64,000 nucleotides of DNA from Oscillatoriophycideae cyanobacterium NC_groundwater_1537_Pr4_S-0.65um_50_18 (lineage in GTDB: Bacteria > Cyanobacteriota > Cyanobacteriia > Elainellales > Elainellaceae), in contig JACQYI010000009.1 of the NCBI GenBank assembly GCA_016208305.1, positions 62,001-126,000 on the forward strand. Direction: 5' to 3'. Every line of letters starts with the position of its first letter. The stretch's first letter is position 1. Position numbers and translations under genes: made by a program. This document shows positions 18,703 through 28,788 of this stretch, one piece after another. Under the pieces are notes generated by a model. The model did no database searches. It was not told where the DNA came from and worked only from the letters and a program-made list of their open reading frames with translations.

Positions 18703-18988
18703 CTAAATGCCGTGAGCAGAGGATTTGCGCCCTCGTCCACTATTTGATGACAGGTATTGTCAATATCATTGCTTTGCGAGCCTTTGGGCGATCGCCCTAA
18801 AGATCTGCGGCGCGGCTTTAGGAATTTTGACCTGCATCTCTTCCGATTAGACCATTTAAGTCCATAGAGTTTAAGGTGCCGTCATGGCTCACAACGCCCA
18901 CTGACCTTCAAAATTCAATTCTAAGCGTGAGTAGGTCACAAAGTGAGCCATGACTTGTTCTCTTATTGAGATCTAGGCATCTTTGCGC
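18703..18988. repeat. Intergenic region downstream of nifT with 12-bp inverted repeat
   Basis: This lies between two convergent units. GTCATGGCTCAC (18881-18892) and its exact complement (18943-18954) are separated by 50 bp and could form a long hairpin ending the leftward nif transcript. A GGGCGATCGCCC palindrome lies near 18787. No gene is seen. Confidence 0.55.
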
Positions 18989-19192
18989 TTAAGCAATGCG
19001 TCTAGCTTCTACCGTTTTGGGCAGCTTCATCGGTTCTGTTAAGTTGGCGATCGCTAGTTCCCAACCGTTAGCCAGGGTAAAAATCTTTTCACCGTCTGTT
19101 TCCACTTGTTTCACCACTTCTTCTTCCAAATCTTTTTTAGCGACATAGACAACCAGGTATCCAGACTGATTCAGACGGAGCATCACTTTCAT
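18989..19192 (-). CDS. nifT: NifT/FixU family protein
   Basis: This 67-aa protein matches NifT/FixU by its start MKVMLRLNQSGYLVVYVAKKDLEE and by the internal G-W-x-L (NGWELAI). The family is always linked to nif genes; its molecular role is not established. Its ATG overlaps the nifZ stop codon (ATGA), so expression is coupled. It is the last gene of the leftward nif arm. Confidence 0.93.
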   Translation of the reverse strand: MKVMLRLNQSGYLVVYVAKKDLEEEVVKQVETDGEKIFTLANGWELAIANLTEPMKLPKTVEARRIA

Positions 19193-19461
19193 TTAATTTC
19201 CTCAGCAAGTTCAAGTTCTTTTTTGCGACAGCCGACAATGTGCCCCGTGGTCATGAAATGTACAGCGTAAATGTAGGAGCTTTGCAAAAAGGTGCCGATG
19301 CTGACTACATAGCCGATATCCCCTTTCTTGGCCAATGTGGCACCAATATCTTTACCAGGGAATGTACCGTCATTGCGAATCAGTTTACGCGATCGCACCT
19401 TCTGACCAATCTCAAAGCAAGGAGGAGCATCAATTTCAATTTCATCTGTTTGCATGAGCAT
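19189..19461 (-). CDS. nifZ: NifZ nitrogenase maturation protein
   Basis: NifZ acts as a chaperone in P-cluster maturation of the MoFe protein in Azotobacter. This 90-aa form contains the conserved PPCFEIGQKVRSRKLIRNDGTFPG, then GDIGYVVSIGTFLQ and YAVHF. The start at ATG 19461 lies inside the nifV 3' end and has a GAGGT site upstream; ATG 19455 is a possible alternative. It is followed by nifT with a 4-nt overlap. Confidence 0.93.
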   Translation of the reverse strand: MLMQTDEIEIDAPPCFEIGQKVRSRKLIRNDGTFPGKDIGATLAKKGDIGYVVSIGTFLQSSYIYAVHFMTTGHIVGCRKKELELAEEIK

Positions 19462-20584
19462 ATGACCTCGTTTGGGAGACTAAATTTAAAAGTTCTTCAA
19501 CGGTGAGACTGCGCTTTACCTCTACGGCTTGATGCCGCACCGCTTCTAGCACCAATTGAATTTCCTCAGAATTGAGAATGATGCCCTGCTCTTGCAGCAC
19601 GCTGAACACTAAATGCCGCCCCGAATGTTTACCTACAACAAAGCGTCGTTCCCAGCCCACCTCTTCGGGGTCAAATGGCTCATAGGTCACTGGATTTTGC
19701 AGTATGCCATGAGCATGAATGCCAGATTCATGAGCAAACGCATTCTCACCCACGATCGCTTTCCAGGGTGGAACAGGACAATTAGACGCTTTGGCAACCA
19801 ACCGAGAGAGTTCCAACAGTCGTTTGGTATCAATACCTGTTTGTATACTATAGATGCGCTTCAAGGCCATCACCACCTCTTCTAGCGCAGCATTGCCTGC
19901 TCGTTCACCTAAACCATTCACCGTTGTATTCACCGATGACGCTCCAGCTTGGATACCAGCCAGCGCATTTGCCGTTGCCAGTCCCAGATCGTTGTGGGTA
20001 TGCATTTCGACTGGAATATGCAGGTGAGTTATAAGTTTGCGGACTTTGTTGTAGGTGGTTAATGGGTCAAGAACGCCAACCGTATCACAGAAGCGAAATC
20101 GGAAGGCACCCCATTCTTGAGCCAGCGTTGCAACATCGAGCAAAAAGGAAGCCTCGGCTCTAGAGGAATCTTCACCCCCAACGGATACCGCTAAACCACA
20201 ATCACAGGCAAAGTTAATCGCATCTTTTAGGCGATCGAGCATCACCCGCCACTGTCCATGAAATTTGGCCGCAATTTGAATGTCTGAAACGGGGACGGAA
20301 ATGTGAACTCGCTGTAATCCGCAGTTTAGCGATGCCTGAATATCCGACCGATTGGCTCGATTCCAGCCCAGCAGCTTTGCCTTTAATCCCAAGTTGGCGA
20401 TCGCTCGAATTGATTCAGTTTCTTCTTGCCCCATAGCAGGAATACCGATCTCCAGTTCTTGCACGCCAATAGAATCGAGGAATGTCGCGATCGCGATTTT
20501 TTCTTCAATATTGAAAGCAATCCCAGCAGCTTGTTCGCCATCTCGCAAGGTTGTGTCGTTAATCTGGATCAGAGAGTTTTTCAT
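19442..20584 (-). CDS. nifV: Homocitrate synthase
   Basis: NifV condenses acetyl-CoA with 2-oxoglutarate to homocitrate, the organic part of FeMo-cofactor. The chosen start, ATG 20584, gives 380 aa beginning [20 protein letters not shown], the family's normal N-terminus; an in-frame ATG at 20623 would add 13 unlikely residues. Key motifs are [28 protein letters not shown] (metal-binding HxH), [14 protein letters not shown] and [12 protein letters not shown]. It overlaps nifZ by about 20 nt. Placement in the arm with nifP suits cofactor synthesis. Confidence 0.95.
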   Translation of the reverse strand: MKNSLIQINDTTLRDGEQAAGIAFNIEEKIAIATFLDSIGVQELEIGIPAMGQEETESIRAIANLGLKAKLLGWNRANRSDIQASLNCGLQRVHISVPVSDIQIAAKFHGQWRVMLDRLKDAINFACDCGLAVSVGGEDSSRAEASFLLDVATLAQEWGAFRFRFCDTVGVLDPLTTYNKVRKLITHLHIPVEMHTHNDLGLATANALAGIQAGASSVNTTVNGLGERAGNAALEEVVMALKRIYSIQTGIDTKRLLELSRLVAKASNCPVPPWKAIVGENAFAHESGIHAHGILQNPVTYEPFDPEEVGWERRFVVGKHSGRHLVFSVLQEQGIILNSEEIQLVLEAVRHQAVEVKRSLTVEELLNLVSQTRSYAHANR

Positions 20585-20612
20585 GGTGATGTTGTAATCT
20601 CCAATGTGATAT

Positions 20613-20741
20613 CTAGTCAGCAACTTTATTCTGAGATTTCGTCTTATCTACATCATCCTCATAGATTCCATTCATCATGTAGTCGTTGTGAACAAAGGTG
20701 ACAATAAACATAGCTGTGAGCGAAATTAAAATGGTCAGCAT
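20613..20741 (-). CDS. Candidate 42-aa membrane ORF upstream of nifV
   Basis: An open frame from ATG 20741 to TAG 20613 encodes a protein starting MLTILISLTAMFIVTFVHND, a single hydrophobic helix, followed by a polar acidic tail (YEDDVDKTKSQNK). It lies on the coding strand between the DUF2949 gene and nifV, ending 28 bp before the nifV start. The composition looks protein-like, but no clear ribosome-binding site is seen and I know no named family. It could be a real nif-associated micropeptide or a chance frame. Confidence 0.4.
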   Translation of the reverse strand: MLTILISLTAMFIVTFVHNDYMMNGIYEDDVDKTKSQNKVAD

Positions 20742-20836
20742 GGGTCTTTTAGGGTAACTTTACTGTTTTTACTTCATTGACTTGTCGAGGCTGCTATCTG
20801 CACTTAACTATTCACAGTTTTTGCTTATAGCAGGTA

Positions 20837-21025
20837 TTAGTATAGTGATTCTAGCCAGTCAAAGATTTGCTCTAGCTGTTGAAGTGTAATCAGCCCATAC
20901 TGCCAAAGAAGCATAGGCAATGGAGCATGAGCCTGTTCGGGATGGCGCAACAACACATTGATCTCTGCGGATGAGACTGCTAGTTCATGCTGCAAAAACT
21001 GAATCAATTGTGGGTTGCTAGTCAT
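20837..21025 (-). CDS. DUF2949 family small protein
   Basis: This 62-aa protein has the DUF2949 pattern: LIQFLQHELAVSSAEINVLLRH, then PLPMLLWQYGLITLQQLEQIFDWLES. The family is cyanobacterial and of unknown function; the fold resembles short helical domains that recur in two-component and pilus proteins. It sits between the Dps-like gene and nifV on the same strand, with about 85 bp to the former, so it is probably co-transcribed. Confidence 0.8.
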   Translation of the reverse strand: MTSNPQLIQFLQHELAVSSAEINVLLRHPEQAHAPLPMLLWQYGLITLQQLEQIFDWLESLY

Positions 21026-21109
21026 GGCTGTCCCCTTGATTAAGAGAGTAAGTTTTGGATTTTGAATTGATCAGGAGATTTTCATCCAAAATCCAAACTC
21101 TAGAAGGCT

Positions 21110-21664
21110 TTAAGTCCCTAAGCGATTCACGGAGGAAAGCGTTAGGCTGTCTTCAGCTAGGAAATGCGCGAGATGGAAGGCGCGATCTTCGGTTTGCACC
21201 AGAAATTGTTCATAGAGATAGCGAGTGGCGCGATCGCCCACACTCTCTGCCTGTGATGCCTGCCGCCGCAATAAATCAATCACGGCTTGCTCCGCTTGCA
21301 GATTGTTTTCCACCATCTGACGAGCGGTAAAAATTCCATCGGGTTCTGGTGAGAAGCAGCATAATTCTGCCAATTTGCTGAAGCTGGCAGCAGGAACGCC
21401 CCCTAATCCATTCAATCGCTCACCCAGTTGATGCACATATTCCTGAACCTGCTCGTAGCTTTCAGCAAAAAATTCATGTAGTGAGTAAAATTCTGCACCT
21501 TCTACTACAAAGTGATGTTTTTGGTATTGCAAGTAGAGTGCTTGAAAACTAGCAAACGCGATATTTAGCCCTTCACAGATGGGTAAGGTGACTTCCTTCC
21601 CTAACGCGATCGGATTGGCTTGAACTTGACCCCATTCTTGTACAAATGCCTGTGCCTGTGTCAT
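21110..21664 (-). CDS. Dps-family ferritin with a His-type ferroxidase site
   Basis: This 184-aa protein belongs to the Dps (DNA protection during starvation) group that oxidises and stores iron using peroxide. The family pattern is [43 protein letters not shown]. Aligned by eye to E. coli Dps, the two ferroxidase His and the Glu are kept, but the Asp78 position is His, as reported for Thermosynechococcus DpsA, and the Asp67 position is Ala. Location inside the nif arm suggests iron buffering or peroxide protection for nitrogenase. TTGAGTAAATGTGTACTTAA lies just upstream (from 21682). Confidence 0.85.
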   Translation of the reverse strand: MTQAQAFVQEWGQVQANPIALGKEVTLPICEGLNIAFASFQALYLQYQKHHFVVEGAEFYSLHEFFAESYEQVQEYVHQLGERLNGLGGVPAASFSKLAELCCFSPEPDGIFTARQMVENNLQAEQAVIDLLRRQASQAESVGDRATRYLYEQFLVQTEDRAFHLAHFLAEDSLTLSSVNRLGT

Positions 21665-21766
21665 TTGATAGTCTCCTTAGGTTGAGTAAATGTGTACTTA
21701 AATTTCTTGCTCAGTTTTTGCAGAGGTTTGCAAAGGTTTGAAATGAAAAAGACGTTGTTTCAGCCA

Positions 21767-21804
21767 TATGCAGCTTAGACATATGCAGCTCAGACATATG
21801 CAGC
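21767..21804. repeat. Short tandem repeat after the 95-aa gene
   Basis: CATATGCAGCTTAGA, CATATGCAGCTCAGA and CATATGCAGCTCAAT follow one another (15-bp unit, three copies, two to three differences), ending at the stop codon of the 95-aa gene on the minus strand. Confidence 0.8.
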
Positions 21805-22092
21805 TCAATCCATATCCCAACACCGCTCCAGCCAGTTCACCATTTCTTGGCGAGAGGCAACAAATTGTTGCATTACACTTCGCAGCAGCAGAGCGTCCAT
21901 GCTGTTTTGCACTTCGATGCGCAGTGAACCATCTTCCGGGCACCAGCAGGGAATCATTAATTCCTGAAGACGATGGTAGATCCGCCAGCGATCGCCACAG
22001 GGTACAGAAATAGCATGAGTAACCGAAACGTCAATATTTAATCGGTCATCAACCTGGCTAGTGCTAGAGTTTGCAGGGGGAAGGGGAGACAT
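21805..22092 (-). CDS. NifP-linked small hypothetical protein
   Basis: This 95-aa soluble protein starts 16 bp after the nifP stop and is clearly in the same transcript. Its C-terminal half (WRIYHRLQELMIPCWCPEDG, then ALLLRSVMQQFVASRQEMVNWLERCW) looks well formed and is probably conserved beside nif genes in other cyanobacteria, but I know no function. A C-W-C pair is notable for a nitrogenase-linked protein. It ends directly before a 15-bp tandem repeat. Confidence 0.7.
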   Translation of the reverse strand: MSPLPPANSSTSQVDDRLNIDVSVTHAISVPCGDRWRIYHRLQELMIPCWCPEDGSLRIEVQNSMDALLLRSVMQQFVASRQEMVNWLERCWDMD

Positions 22093-22108
22093 GGGCGTTA
22101 CCTTGAAA

Positions 22109-22873
22109 TCAGGATGAGGGAGTATGTTGTTGGGTTAGCTGTTGGACTTGTTGTTCTAACGTCTCAATGCGATCGAGCAATGTCTTTAGTGCTATTGCCT
22201 CGACATCGGGAACTTGCCCATGATCTAGAGGGCAGGTTTGCGTATTAGTGCGGCAAATGTTACGGCCAGGGACTCCAACAGCAGTGCAGCGGGATGGCAC
22301 GGCTCGCAGCACGATCGAGCCAGCTCCAATTCGAGCGTAGTCCCCGATGGGAATGTTGCCTAGAATCTTTGCCCCAGCGCCAACCACCACATGCTGGCCT
22401 AGCGTTGGGTGGCGCTTCCCTGTTTCTTTGCCCGTGCCGCCTAGCGTCACTCCCTGATAAATCAGGCAATAGTCCCCTACAATGGCTGTCTCCCCAATCA
22501 CCACCCCCATGCCGTGGTCGATAAAGACTCCTTTCCCTATCACCGCACCTGGATGAATTTCGATCCCTGTAAGCCATCGGGTCAGGTGAGAAATGAGCCG
22601 AGGAACGAACGCAACGTGACGATGATGGAGCCAGTGAGCCAGACGATACAGAACAAGAGCATGGAAGCCAGGGTAGCAGCACACCACCTCCAGCCAATGA
22701 TGGGCAGCTGGATCGCGCTCAAAGATGATCCGAAAATCTTCCCTTAGCGCCTGCCATCTTGCGATCGACGGGGGATTTGATGCCAATGCAGAAGCTGTTG
22801 GAATATCTTGGCTAGAACTTGTTCTGAACGGCTCAGGGAGGGGGAGACAGAGTGAGGTAGGTTGCTGCTGCAT
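22109..22873 (-). CDS. nifP: Nif-linked serine O-acetyltransferase
   Basis: NifP is a CysE-type acetyltransferase that raises O-acetylserine, hence cysteine, for the heavy Fe-S demand of nitrogenase. The 254-aa protein shows the CysE N-terminal helix ([23 protein letters not shown]) and the left-handed beta-helix hexapeptide region ([68 protein letters not shown]). The N-terminus to residue ~35 is Pro/Ser-rich and may be shorter in reality, since no clear ribosome-binding site precedes ATG 22873. It is divergent from nifB across a 1.1-kb control region. Confidence 0.93.
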   Translation of the reverse strand: MQQQPTSLCLPLPEPFRTSSSQDIPTASALASNPPSIARWQALREDFRIIFERDPAAHHWLEVVCCYPGFHALVLYRLAHWLHHRHVAFVPRLISHLTRWLTGIEIHPGAVIGKGVFIDHGMGVVIGETAIVGDYCLIYQGVTLGGTGKETGKRHPTLGQHVVVGAGAKILGNIPIGDYARIGAGSIVLRAVPSRCTAVGVPGRNICRTNTQTCPLDHGQVPDVEAIALKTLLDRIETLEQQVQQLTQQHTPSS

Positions 22874-23218
22874 TGTGTTCAGGGGGCAAACTGATATTCT
22901 GTTCTCCTGCTTATATCAGGCCAGAAAAACAGTGCAGACCAAGCAACCTCCATCAAAGCTATTAAATTACTTAGCAATGTACTCAACCCTCAATCCCTTT
23001 TCTGGCAAAGGCTTCTTTTTTTTAAAGAGGTAGGGGAACTAGCATTTTCGATCAGGGGGACTGGTATTAATCGAAGCAGGAGCAAGTATTTGAGTACTCA
23101 GCGTAGACCTGGGCATTCACGGGCTTTGTAGCAAATTATTCCCTTCAATAGTTTGATGCTGGCTCTGTACTCAAATCGAAGGTTCTGTATCAAACCTATC
23201 TATTTATAATGTAGTTAT

Positions 23219-23231
23219 GTTCAGCCTGAAC
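23219..23231. promoter_or_regulatory. Short palindrome GTTCAGCCTGAAC
   Basis: A perfect 6-bp inverted repeat with a single central base lies about ten bases past the TATAAT-like hexamer. It could be an operator or part of a transcript leader for nifB. Confidence 0.4.
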
Positions 23232-23311
23232 AAAGTTAAAAAATAATTACGACGATCGCGTTTGTTTTTAGGAAAATGCTAATTTAGATACAGAATTGAA
23301 TTTCGGATCTT

Positions 23312-23344
23312 GCTGGAAGTGATCCTCAACCGTTTACTTCCAGC
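23312..23344. repeat. Inverted repeat in the nifB leader region
   Basis: GCTGGAAGT (23312-23320) and ACTTCCAGC (23336-23344) form a 9-bp perfect stem with a 15-nt loop, followed on the plus strand by TTTTAATAAAAAA. It has the shape of a weak intrinsic terminator or leader structure, about 630 bp ahead of nifB. Confidence 0.55.
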
Positions 23345-23610
23345 TTTTAATAAAAAACGACTGAACTTTCTCTAAAAACTACCTTTATTAGACATTTTTA
23401 AGGAATCTTTTGAGTACAGCTCTGTTGGCTTGAGAAATACTCAAGAATGCCTTCAATGCTTCTCGCATCAAGCATTTGAGCTGAGTACAAGAAATACCAT
23501 TACCCTACTCAAAAAATACTAATACCCCCTGTAAAGAATACTCGCACCCTGATCCAATAAAAATTTTGGGTGCTGAATCCGTTTGGGTTTGAGCGCTTGA
23601 GTACAGGCTA

Positions 23611-23814
23611 ATGATTTCAATAACTCTGACCGGGTTCTGTTGCGCTGGTCTGGTTTTGAGTGGCTGCTATAACTTTCACAACGCCAATCAATCAACTCTC
23701 CTCACTCGAAACACAGGTTTTTCCAACCGCAGGTATCGAAATTTAGGTTTCGCAGGTAGGAGAGAGGATGCGATAAAGACACAGCTACACACCCTTCTAT
23801 CAATCTCGAATTGA
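23611..23814 (+). CDS. Doubtful small ORF with lipobox-like start
   Basis: A 67-aa frame begins MISITLTGFCCAGLVLSGCY, which imitates a lipoprotein signal with a lipobox (L-S-G-C). The rest (RYRNLGFAGRREDAIK) shows no family features. It lies inside the nifB leader, directly after the last TTGAGTAC repeat, and has no ribosome-binding site. It is more likely untranslated leader than a gene. Confidence 0.2.
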   Translation: MISITLTGFCCAGLVLSGCYNFHNANQSTLLTRNTGFSNRRYRNLGFAGRREDAIKTQLHTLLSISN

Positions 23815-23975
23815 AGTCACAGTTACAGCATTGATAAATCGCTCCAGAACGGACGAAGTGCTTCTAGCTTGCATAGGCAAGTTGTCTGTACCTAGTGACT
23901 TCAGTTGATTTTTTTAGAGAAACGGAGCCATCGTCTTTTTGAGCGGCGCTGTCCCCCTAGCCCCACCGAAATTCA

Positions 23976-25454
23976 ATGACACCTCCTCCCCCACCCTCAG
24001 GACTTCTCTCTCCGCCAGAAACGCAGCCTGCTACGGATCTCGTCATTACCAAAAATACGGTGACTCAGCAAAAGAGTGATAGCTGTGGTTGCAGTAGTAA
24101 TACCAGCACAGCAGCCACTCTAGACGAGCGAATGCGCGATCGCATTGCCAAACATCCCTGCTATAGCGAAGAAGCTCATCATCACTATGCTCGGATGCAT
24201 GTTGCCGTTGCTCCTGCCTGCAATATTCAATGCAACTACTGCAATCGCAAATATGACTGTGCGAACGAGAGCCGTCCGGGTGTGGTGAGTGAGTTGCTGA
24301 CTCCTGAAGAAGCGGCTCATAAGGTTTTAGTGATTGCAGGTAAAATCCCACAAATGACTGTGCTAGGGATTGCTGGGCCAGGCGATCCGCTGGCAAACCC
24401 CGAAAAAACATTTCGGACGTTTGAGTTGATTGCAGATAAAGCTCCTGATATCAAACTGTGCCTCTCGACGAATGGTTTGATGTTGCCGGATTATGTCGAT
24501 CGCATCAAAGCCCTCAACGTCGATCACGTCACCATCACCATTAACATGGTCGATCCAGAGATTGGCACCAAGATTTATCCCTGGGTGCATTACCGCCGCA
24601 AGCGCTACAAAGGCTTAGAGGCCGCACGGATTCTGCATGAGCGACAAATGGAGGGCCTGCAGGCGCTGCGTGAAGCCGATATCTTGTGCAAGGTCAATTC
24701 GGTGATGATTCCTGGCATTAACGACGACCACCTCGTGGAAGTCGATCAAGAAATCCGCAAGCGAGGTGCCTTCCTGCACAACATCATGCCGCTAATTTCG
24801 GCTCCAGAGCATGGCACACATTTTGGTCTAACCGGACAGCGTGGCCCGACTCCTAAAGAGCTGAAGAAACTGCAAGACGAGTGCGCTGACAGCAACATGA
24901 AGATGATGCGTCACTGTCGCCAGTGCCGTGCTGATGCGGTGGGCTTGCTGGGTGAAGACCGCAGCCAAGAATTCACCAAAGACAAGTTCATGGCAATGCC
25001 GGAACAGTATGACCTAGAGCTGCGGCAGGAAGTTCATGCAGGTATCGAGCAATTCAAAGAAGAAATCAAGCTGGCAAAAGCCAAAGTCAAACCCAGTGAG
25101 CGGATCAAGAATAGCCCCAAGATTCTGGTCGCTGTGGCAACCAAAGGCGGCGGCATTGTCAACCAACACTTTGGTCATGCCAAAGAATTCCAAGTCTTTG
25201 AAGTGGATGCCAACGAAGCCAAGTTTGTCGGACACCGCAAGATTGATCAGTACTGTCAAGGCGGGTATGGCGAAGATGCCACGCTGGAGTACGTGATCAA
25301 GGCGATCGCGGACTGCAAAGCCGTTCTTGTTTCCAAAGTGGGTGAATGTCCCAAAGCAGAACTTAGAGAATCTGGGCTGCACGTTGTTGAAGCCTATGAC
25401 GTGATTGAAAAGGTGGCGAGAGAGTTCTACGACCAACATGTTCAAGAATTTTGA
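23976..25454 (+). CDS. nifB: FeMo-cofactor biosynthesis protein NifB
   Basis: NifB builds the Fe8S9C core (NifB-co) from 4Fe4S clusters using radical SAM chemistry. The 492-aa protein has a Pro-rich N-terminus, the radical-SAM Cys triad Cys82/86/89 (CNIQCNYC), then RKYDC and [14 protein letters not shown]-terminal NifX-like cofactor-binding domain starts near residue 383 ([21 protein letters not shown]). It is the first gene of the rightward arm. The fdxN gene that follows nifB in many cyanobacteria is absent: nifS begins about 60 bp downstream. Confidence 0.97.
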   Translation: MTPPPPPSGLLSPPETQPATDLVITKNTVTQQKSDSCGCSSNTSTAATLDERMRDRIAKHPCYSEEAHHHYARMHVAVAPACNIQCNYCNRKYDCANESRPGVVSELLTPEEAAHKVLVIAGKIPQMTVLGIAGPGDPLANPEKTFRTFELIADKAPDIKLCLSTNGLMLPDYVDRIKALNVDHVTITINMVDPEIGTKIYPWVHYRRKRYKGLEAARILHERQMEGLQALREADILCKVNSVMIPGINDDHLVEVDQEIRKRGAFLHNIMPLISAPEHGTHFGLTGQRGPTPKELKKLQDECADSNMKMMRHCRQCRADAVGLLGEDRSQEFTKDKFMAMPEQYDLELRQEVHAGIEQFKEEIKLAKAKVKPSERIKNSPKILVAVATKGGGIVNQHFGHAKEFQVFEVDANEAKFVGHRKIDQYCQGGYGEDATLEYVIKAIADCKAVLVSKVGECPKAELRESGLHVVEAYDVIEKVAREFYDQHVQEF

Positions 25455-25513
25455 ATCTATTTGCCAACCTAATCTAACCCCTTACAAACCCCTGCGTCAG
25501 TGGGAGTCAATGC

Positions 25514-26716
25514 ATGAACACAGTCATTTATCTCGATAACAATGCCACCACCCAGGTCGCTCCAGAAGTCGTGGAAACCATGCTGCCTTACCTCACTCAG
25601 TACTATGGTAATCCTTCCTCCATGCATAGTTTTGGTGGACAGGTAGGGAAGGCTTTGAAGCAAGCACGAGTTCAGATTGCGTCTTTGCTAGGAGCGGAAG
25701 AGTCTGAAATTGTATTTACTAGCTGTGGCACAGAGGGCAACAATACTGCCATTCGAGCGGCGATCGCTGCCCAGCCAGAGCGCAAACACCTGATCACCAC
25801 CCAAGTAGAACATGCCTGCGTTTTGAATCTGTTCAAACAGTTAGAGAAGCAAGGCTATACCGTGACTTACCTCTCGGTAGACGGCAAGGGACAGCTCGAC
25901 TTGATGGAACTAGAGGCCGCGATTACCGGCAACACAGCGCTGGTGTCGATGATGTATGCCAACAACGAAACCGGGACGGTGTTTCCGGTTGAGCAGGCTG
26001 GGGCAATCGCCAAAGAATATGGCGCTACCTTCCATGTTGATGCGGTGCAAGTGGCTGGCAAACTGCCCCTAAACATGAAGACCAGCACCATCGATTTGAT
26101 GACGATCTCAGGGCACAAACTGCATGCGTCAAAAGGAGTAGGTGCGCTGTATGTGCGCCGGGGATTCCGCTTTCGCCCCTTGCTGATTGGTGGACATCAA
26201 GAAAGGGGACGCAGAGCCGGAACCGAGAATGTGGCTGGCATCATTGGCTTAGGCAAAGCCGCAGAACTGGCGCAACTCTATTTAGCCGATGTAGGAACCG
26301 AGAAAAAACTGCGCGATCGACTCGAAAAAGGATTGCTGGCGATTCCAAATACGGAAATCAATGGCGATCGTAAAAATCGATTGCCCAACACCACCAACAT
26401 TGGCTTTAAGTACATCGAAGGGGAAGCCATCTTACTCTCTCTCGACCAGTACGGTATCTGCGCCTCTTCGGGTTCAGCCTGCACCTCAGGCTCTCTAGAG
26501 CCGTCCCATGTTCTGCGGGCAATGGGCTTGCCTTACACCATCCTGCATGGCTCCATCCGGTTTAGCCTTTCCCGATATACAACGGAGGCTGAAATCGATC
26601 GTGTTCTAGAAGTTATGCCCGGAATTGTCGATCGCCTCCGTGCCCTTTCACCCTTTAACAATGACCAAGCCGAATGGCTACAAGATCGTGAAGAAGTCGT
26701 TTTAGGAGCACGATGA
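25514..26716 (+). CDS. nifS: Cysteine desulfurase NifS
   Basis: NifS is a PLP enzyme that takes sulfur from cysteine for nitrogenase Fe-S clusters. The 400-aa protein shows the N-terminal YLDNNATTQVAPEV, the PLP lysine Lys202 (TISGHKLHASKGVGALY) and the catalytic loop Cys323 (SSGSACTSGSLEPSHVL). It is followed after 127 bp by nifU, with which it forms the cluster-assembly pair. The gap between the two holds a GA-rich/CT-rich mirror tract. Confidence 0.97.
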   Translation: MNTVIYLDNNATTQVAPEVVETMLPYLTQYYGNPSSMHSFGGQVGKALKQARVQIASLLGAEESEIVFTSCGTEGNNTAIRAAIAAQPERKHLITTQVEHACVLNLFKQLEKQGYTVTYLSVDGKGQLDLMELEAAITGNTALVSMMYANNETGTVFPVEQAGAIAKEYGATFHVDAVQVAGKLPLNMKTSTIDLMTISGHKLHASKGVGALYVRRGFRFRPLLIGGHQERGRRAGTENVAGIIGLGKAAELAQLYLADVGTEKKLRDRLEKGLLAIPNTEINGDRKNRLPNTTNIGFKYIEGEAILLSLDQYGICASSGSACTSGSLEPSHVLRAMGLPYTILHGSIRFSLSRYTTEAEIDRVLEVMPGIVDRLRALSPFNNDQAEWLQDREEVVLGAR

Positions 26717-26829
26717 CGGGATGTGGGATGACGAGATGACGAGATGTGGGATGACGGGATGACCGCCCACTCACCCTCTCGCCCACCCACTCTCTCACCC
26801 TCTCCCCCACCCACCCTCACCCTCACCCT
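26713..26829. repeat. GA-rich/CT-rich mirror tract between nifS and nifU
   Basis: About 50 bases of GATGACGGGATGTGGGATGA-type repeats are followed by about 65 bases of CCCACTCACCCTCTC-type sequence. The two halves can pair roughly, giving a long imperfect hairpin in the transcript just ahead of nifU. Confidence 0.75.
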
Positions 26830-26843
26830 TCAGGAACAACGCC

Positions 26844-27725
26844 ATGTGGGACTACACCGAAAAAGTACTAGACCTGTTTTATAACCCCAAAAATCAAGGT
26901 GCGATCGCGGACGCTGATCAAACTGGCATCGCTGTTGTCTTTGGTGAAGTGGGTAGCATTGCCTGTGGTGATGCTCTGAGACTACACCTCAAGATCGAGG
27001 TTGATTCGGACAAAATCTTGGATGCTCGGTTTCAAACCTTTGGCTGCACCAGTGCGATCGCTTCTTCCTCGGCACTCACTGAAATCATCAAAGGGCTGAC
27101 CTTGGATGAAGCCTTGAATATTAGTAATCGGGATATTGCTGATTACTTGGGTGGGTTGCCAGAAGCCAAAATGCACTGTTCTGTGATGGGACAGGAAGCG
27201 CTAGAAGCCGCTATATACAAATATCGTGGCATTGAAGTTGAGCATCATGAAGAAGATGATGGCAACCTCATTTGTCGATGCTTTAGTGTGAGTGAGAACA
27301 GAATTCGTCGCGTGGTGATCGAAAATAACCTAACCACGGTAGAACAAGTCACCAGCTACGTTAAAGCAGGTGGGGGTTGCAGTGCTTGTGCAGCAGAAAT
27401 TGAAGATTTAATCACCACCATCCAGCAAGAAAAAGAAATCACGGCAGCAAGAGTTGCAGCAGAGCTTGAAACATCTCAAAATCGCTCCCTGACGACTGTG
27501 CAAAAAATTAGTCTGATTCAGACAGTGTTGCAAGATGTACGTCCGATTTTGATTGCTGATGGCGGTGATGTTGAACTCTACGACGTAGAAGGTGATGTCG
27601 TCAAAGTTCTGCTGAAAGGTGCTTGTGGCACCTGCGAAAGCAGCACCGCTACGCTGAAAAATGCGATCGAAGTTCGGTTACGAGAACGTGTTTTACCCAA
27701 CCTTGTGGTTGAAGCAGTTGCATGA
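26844..27725 (+). CDS. nifU: Fe-S cluster scaffold NifU
   Basis: NifU assembles and hands over 2Fe2S and 4Fe4S clusters for nitrogenase. The 293-aa protein has all three modules: an IscU-like domain with Cys41, Cys68 and Cys112; a central BFD-like 2Fe2S domain with Cys144, Cys146, Cys179 and Cys182 (CRCFSVSENRIRRV, GGGCSACAAEI); and a C-terminal Nfu domain with Cys261 and Cys264 (GACGTCESS). The length is normal for the full NifU type. It lies between nifS and nifH on the same strand. Confidence 0.97.
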   Translation: MWDYTEKVLDLFYNPKNQGAIADADQTGIAVVFGEVGSIACGDALRLHLKIEVDSDKILDARFQTFGCTSAIASSSALTEIIKGLTLDEALNISNRDIADYLGGLPEAKMHCSVMGQEALEAAIYKYRGIEVEHHEEDDGNLICRCFSVSENRIRRVVIENNLTTVEQVTSYVKAGGGCSACAAEIEDLITTIQQEKEITAARVAAELETSQNRSLTTVQKISLIQTVLQDVRPILIADGGDVELYDVEGDVVKVLLKGACGTCESSTATLKNAIEVRLRERVLPNLVVEAVA

Positions 27726-27846
27726 ACGCTCTAATGTTTCAAGTCTTCCCCGTTGGGCGATCGCCCCCGGTTGCGATTGATTCCAACGCTCGAATCCAGT
27801 CATCCCTGCCGATCCAATCACAGCTTCATTGATGGCTGGCTACTGA

Positions 27847-28779
<933 letters not shown>

Positions 28780-28788
28780 TTAGTCCCC

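Larger units (their letters stand above)
22980..23612. promoter_or_regulatory. nifP-nifB control region with seven TACTCAA/TTGAGTA motifs
   Basis: Exact TACTCAA or TTGAGTA occurs at 22980, 23090, 23168, 23410, 23438, 23506 and 23597. Random expectation in this span is about 0.08. Several copies are extended: TGAGTACTCA palindrome (23091-23100), CTGTACTCAAA (23165), TTTGAGTACAG (23409), CTTGAG-N5-CTCAAG (23429-23445). TACTCAAATCGA-N6-TGTATCAAA (23168-23194) recurs at 43994. A TATAAT lies at 23205-23210. In Leptolyngbya the activator CnfR acts on nifP and nifB promoters; these repeats are candidate CnfR sites, by inference. Confidence 0.7.

Noticed and set aside
21682..21702. NtcA site upstream of the Dps gene
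   Set aside because: GTA-N6-TAC is present but NtcA needs GTA-N8-TAC, and it is only ~20 bp from the start codon. It may be a degenerate copy of the TTGAGTA motif instead.
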